Of a stretch of 64,000 nt of DNA, positions 63,871-64,000 are shown piece after piece. Position numbers and translations under genes: made by a program. Numbering within the stretch: position 1 is the first letter of the stretch; each line of letters starts with the position of its first letter. The notes under the pieces are model-generated. The model ran no database searches and was not told the DNA's origin. It saw only the letters and a list, made by a program, of their open reading frames with translations. Source of the DNA: Pampus argenteus (taxonomy: Eukaryota > Chordata > Actinopteri > Scombriformes > Stromateidae); the NCBI GenBank assembly GCA_036937835.1, contig CM072868.1, positions 4,898,001 to 4,962,000 of the forward strand, given 5' to 3'.

Positions 63871-64000
63871 GTGTTTCATTTCATCAAGAAAGAAGTCGCT
63901 GTGTGTTCCCATCTGCTGATATACTGTTACAGTACCACAGTTTGGCCACTAGATGGAAGCACAACTCTGCTCATCAGTTATTATGGTCTTGCTGCTAAAA

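Noticed and set aside
1..64000. CRISPR array, operon, riboswitch or other prokaryotic system
   Set aside because: The window is spliced eukaryotic DNA. The only regularly spaced repeats are microsatellites and one 121-bp minisatellite.
1..64000. tRNA or rRNA genes
   Set aside because: No A-box/B-box pair with a cloverleaf and no rRNA-like stretch was noticed by eye. A tRNAscan-SE run would settle this.

Overview
The window looks like vertebrate, most likely teleost fish, nuclear DNA. It is AT-rich, with spliced genes, long introns, many di- and tetranucleotide microsatellites, and relics of typical fish transposons (BEL/Pao, L2/Rex-like and L1 LINEs, Tc1). Assignments rest on translated exons, GT/AG junctions and codon phase, compared with remembered vertebrate families. 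No search was run.

Layout. (1) About 1-38.8 kb is the 3' part of cadm2 on the + strand. Eight coding exons (10976-38812) encode three Ig domains, the transmembrane segment and the cytoplasmic tail. The start codon and signal-peptide exon lie upstream, so bases 1-10975 are read as intron. The introns carry two antisense L2/Rex-like LINE relics, an antisense L1 relic, a sense RT fragment, a BEL/Pao element with both LTRs recognisable, a collapsed pair of LTRs with a tRNA-Pro-like primer site, and a 121-bp tandem repeat. (2) 38.8-51.7 kb has no gene I can support beyond the cadm2 3' UTR; it holds a Tc1 transposase relic and a perfect 14-bp hairpin. (3) 51.76-53.19 kb is rwdd2b on the - strand, four exons, complete. 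(4) 53.87-58.33 kb is usp16 on the + strand, 17 coding exons, complete, head to head with rwdd2b. (5) 60.20-63.03 kb is bach1 on the + strand, four coding exons, complete, with a likely noncoding first exon near 58.9 kb.

rwdd2b, usp16 and bach1 lie close together in tetrapods too (human chromosome 21), so this is a conserved block. Here the CCT8 and MAP3K7CL genes that I recall lying between USP16 and BACH1 in human are absent, and cadm2 flanks the block. The genes do not form a pathway: a neuronal adhesion receptor, an RWD/DUF1115 protein of poorly known role, a histone H2A/ubiquitin protease and a heme-regulated repressor. I found no CRISPR array, tRNA gene, rRNA gene or clearly novel system. 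The most useful leads are regulatory and evolutionary details of these genes and the structure of the repeats.
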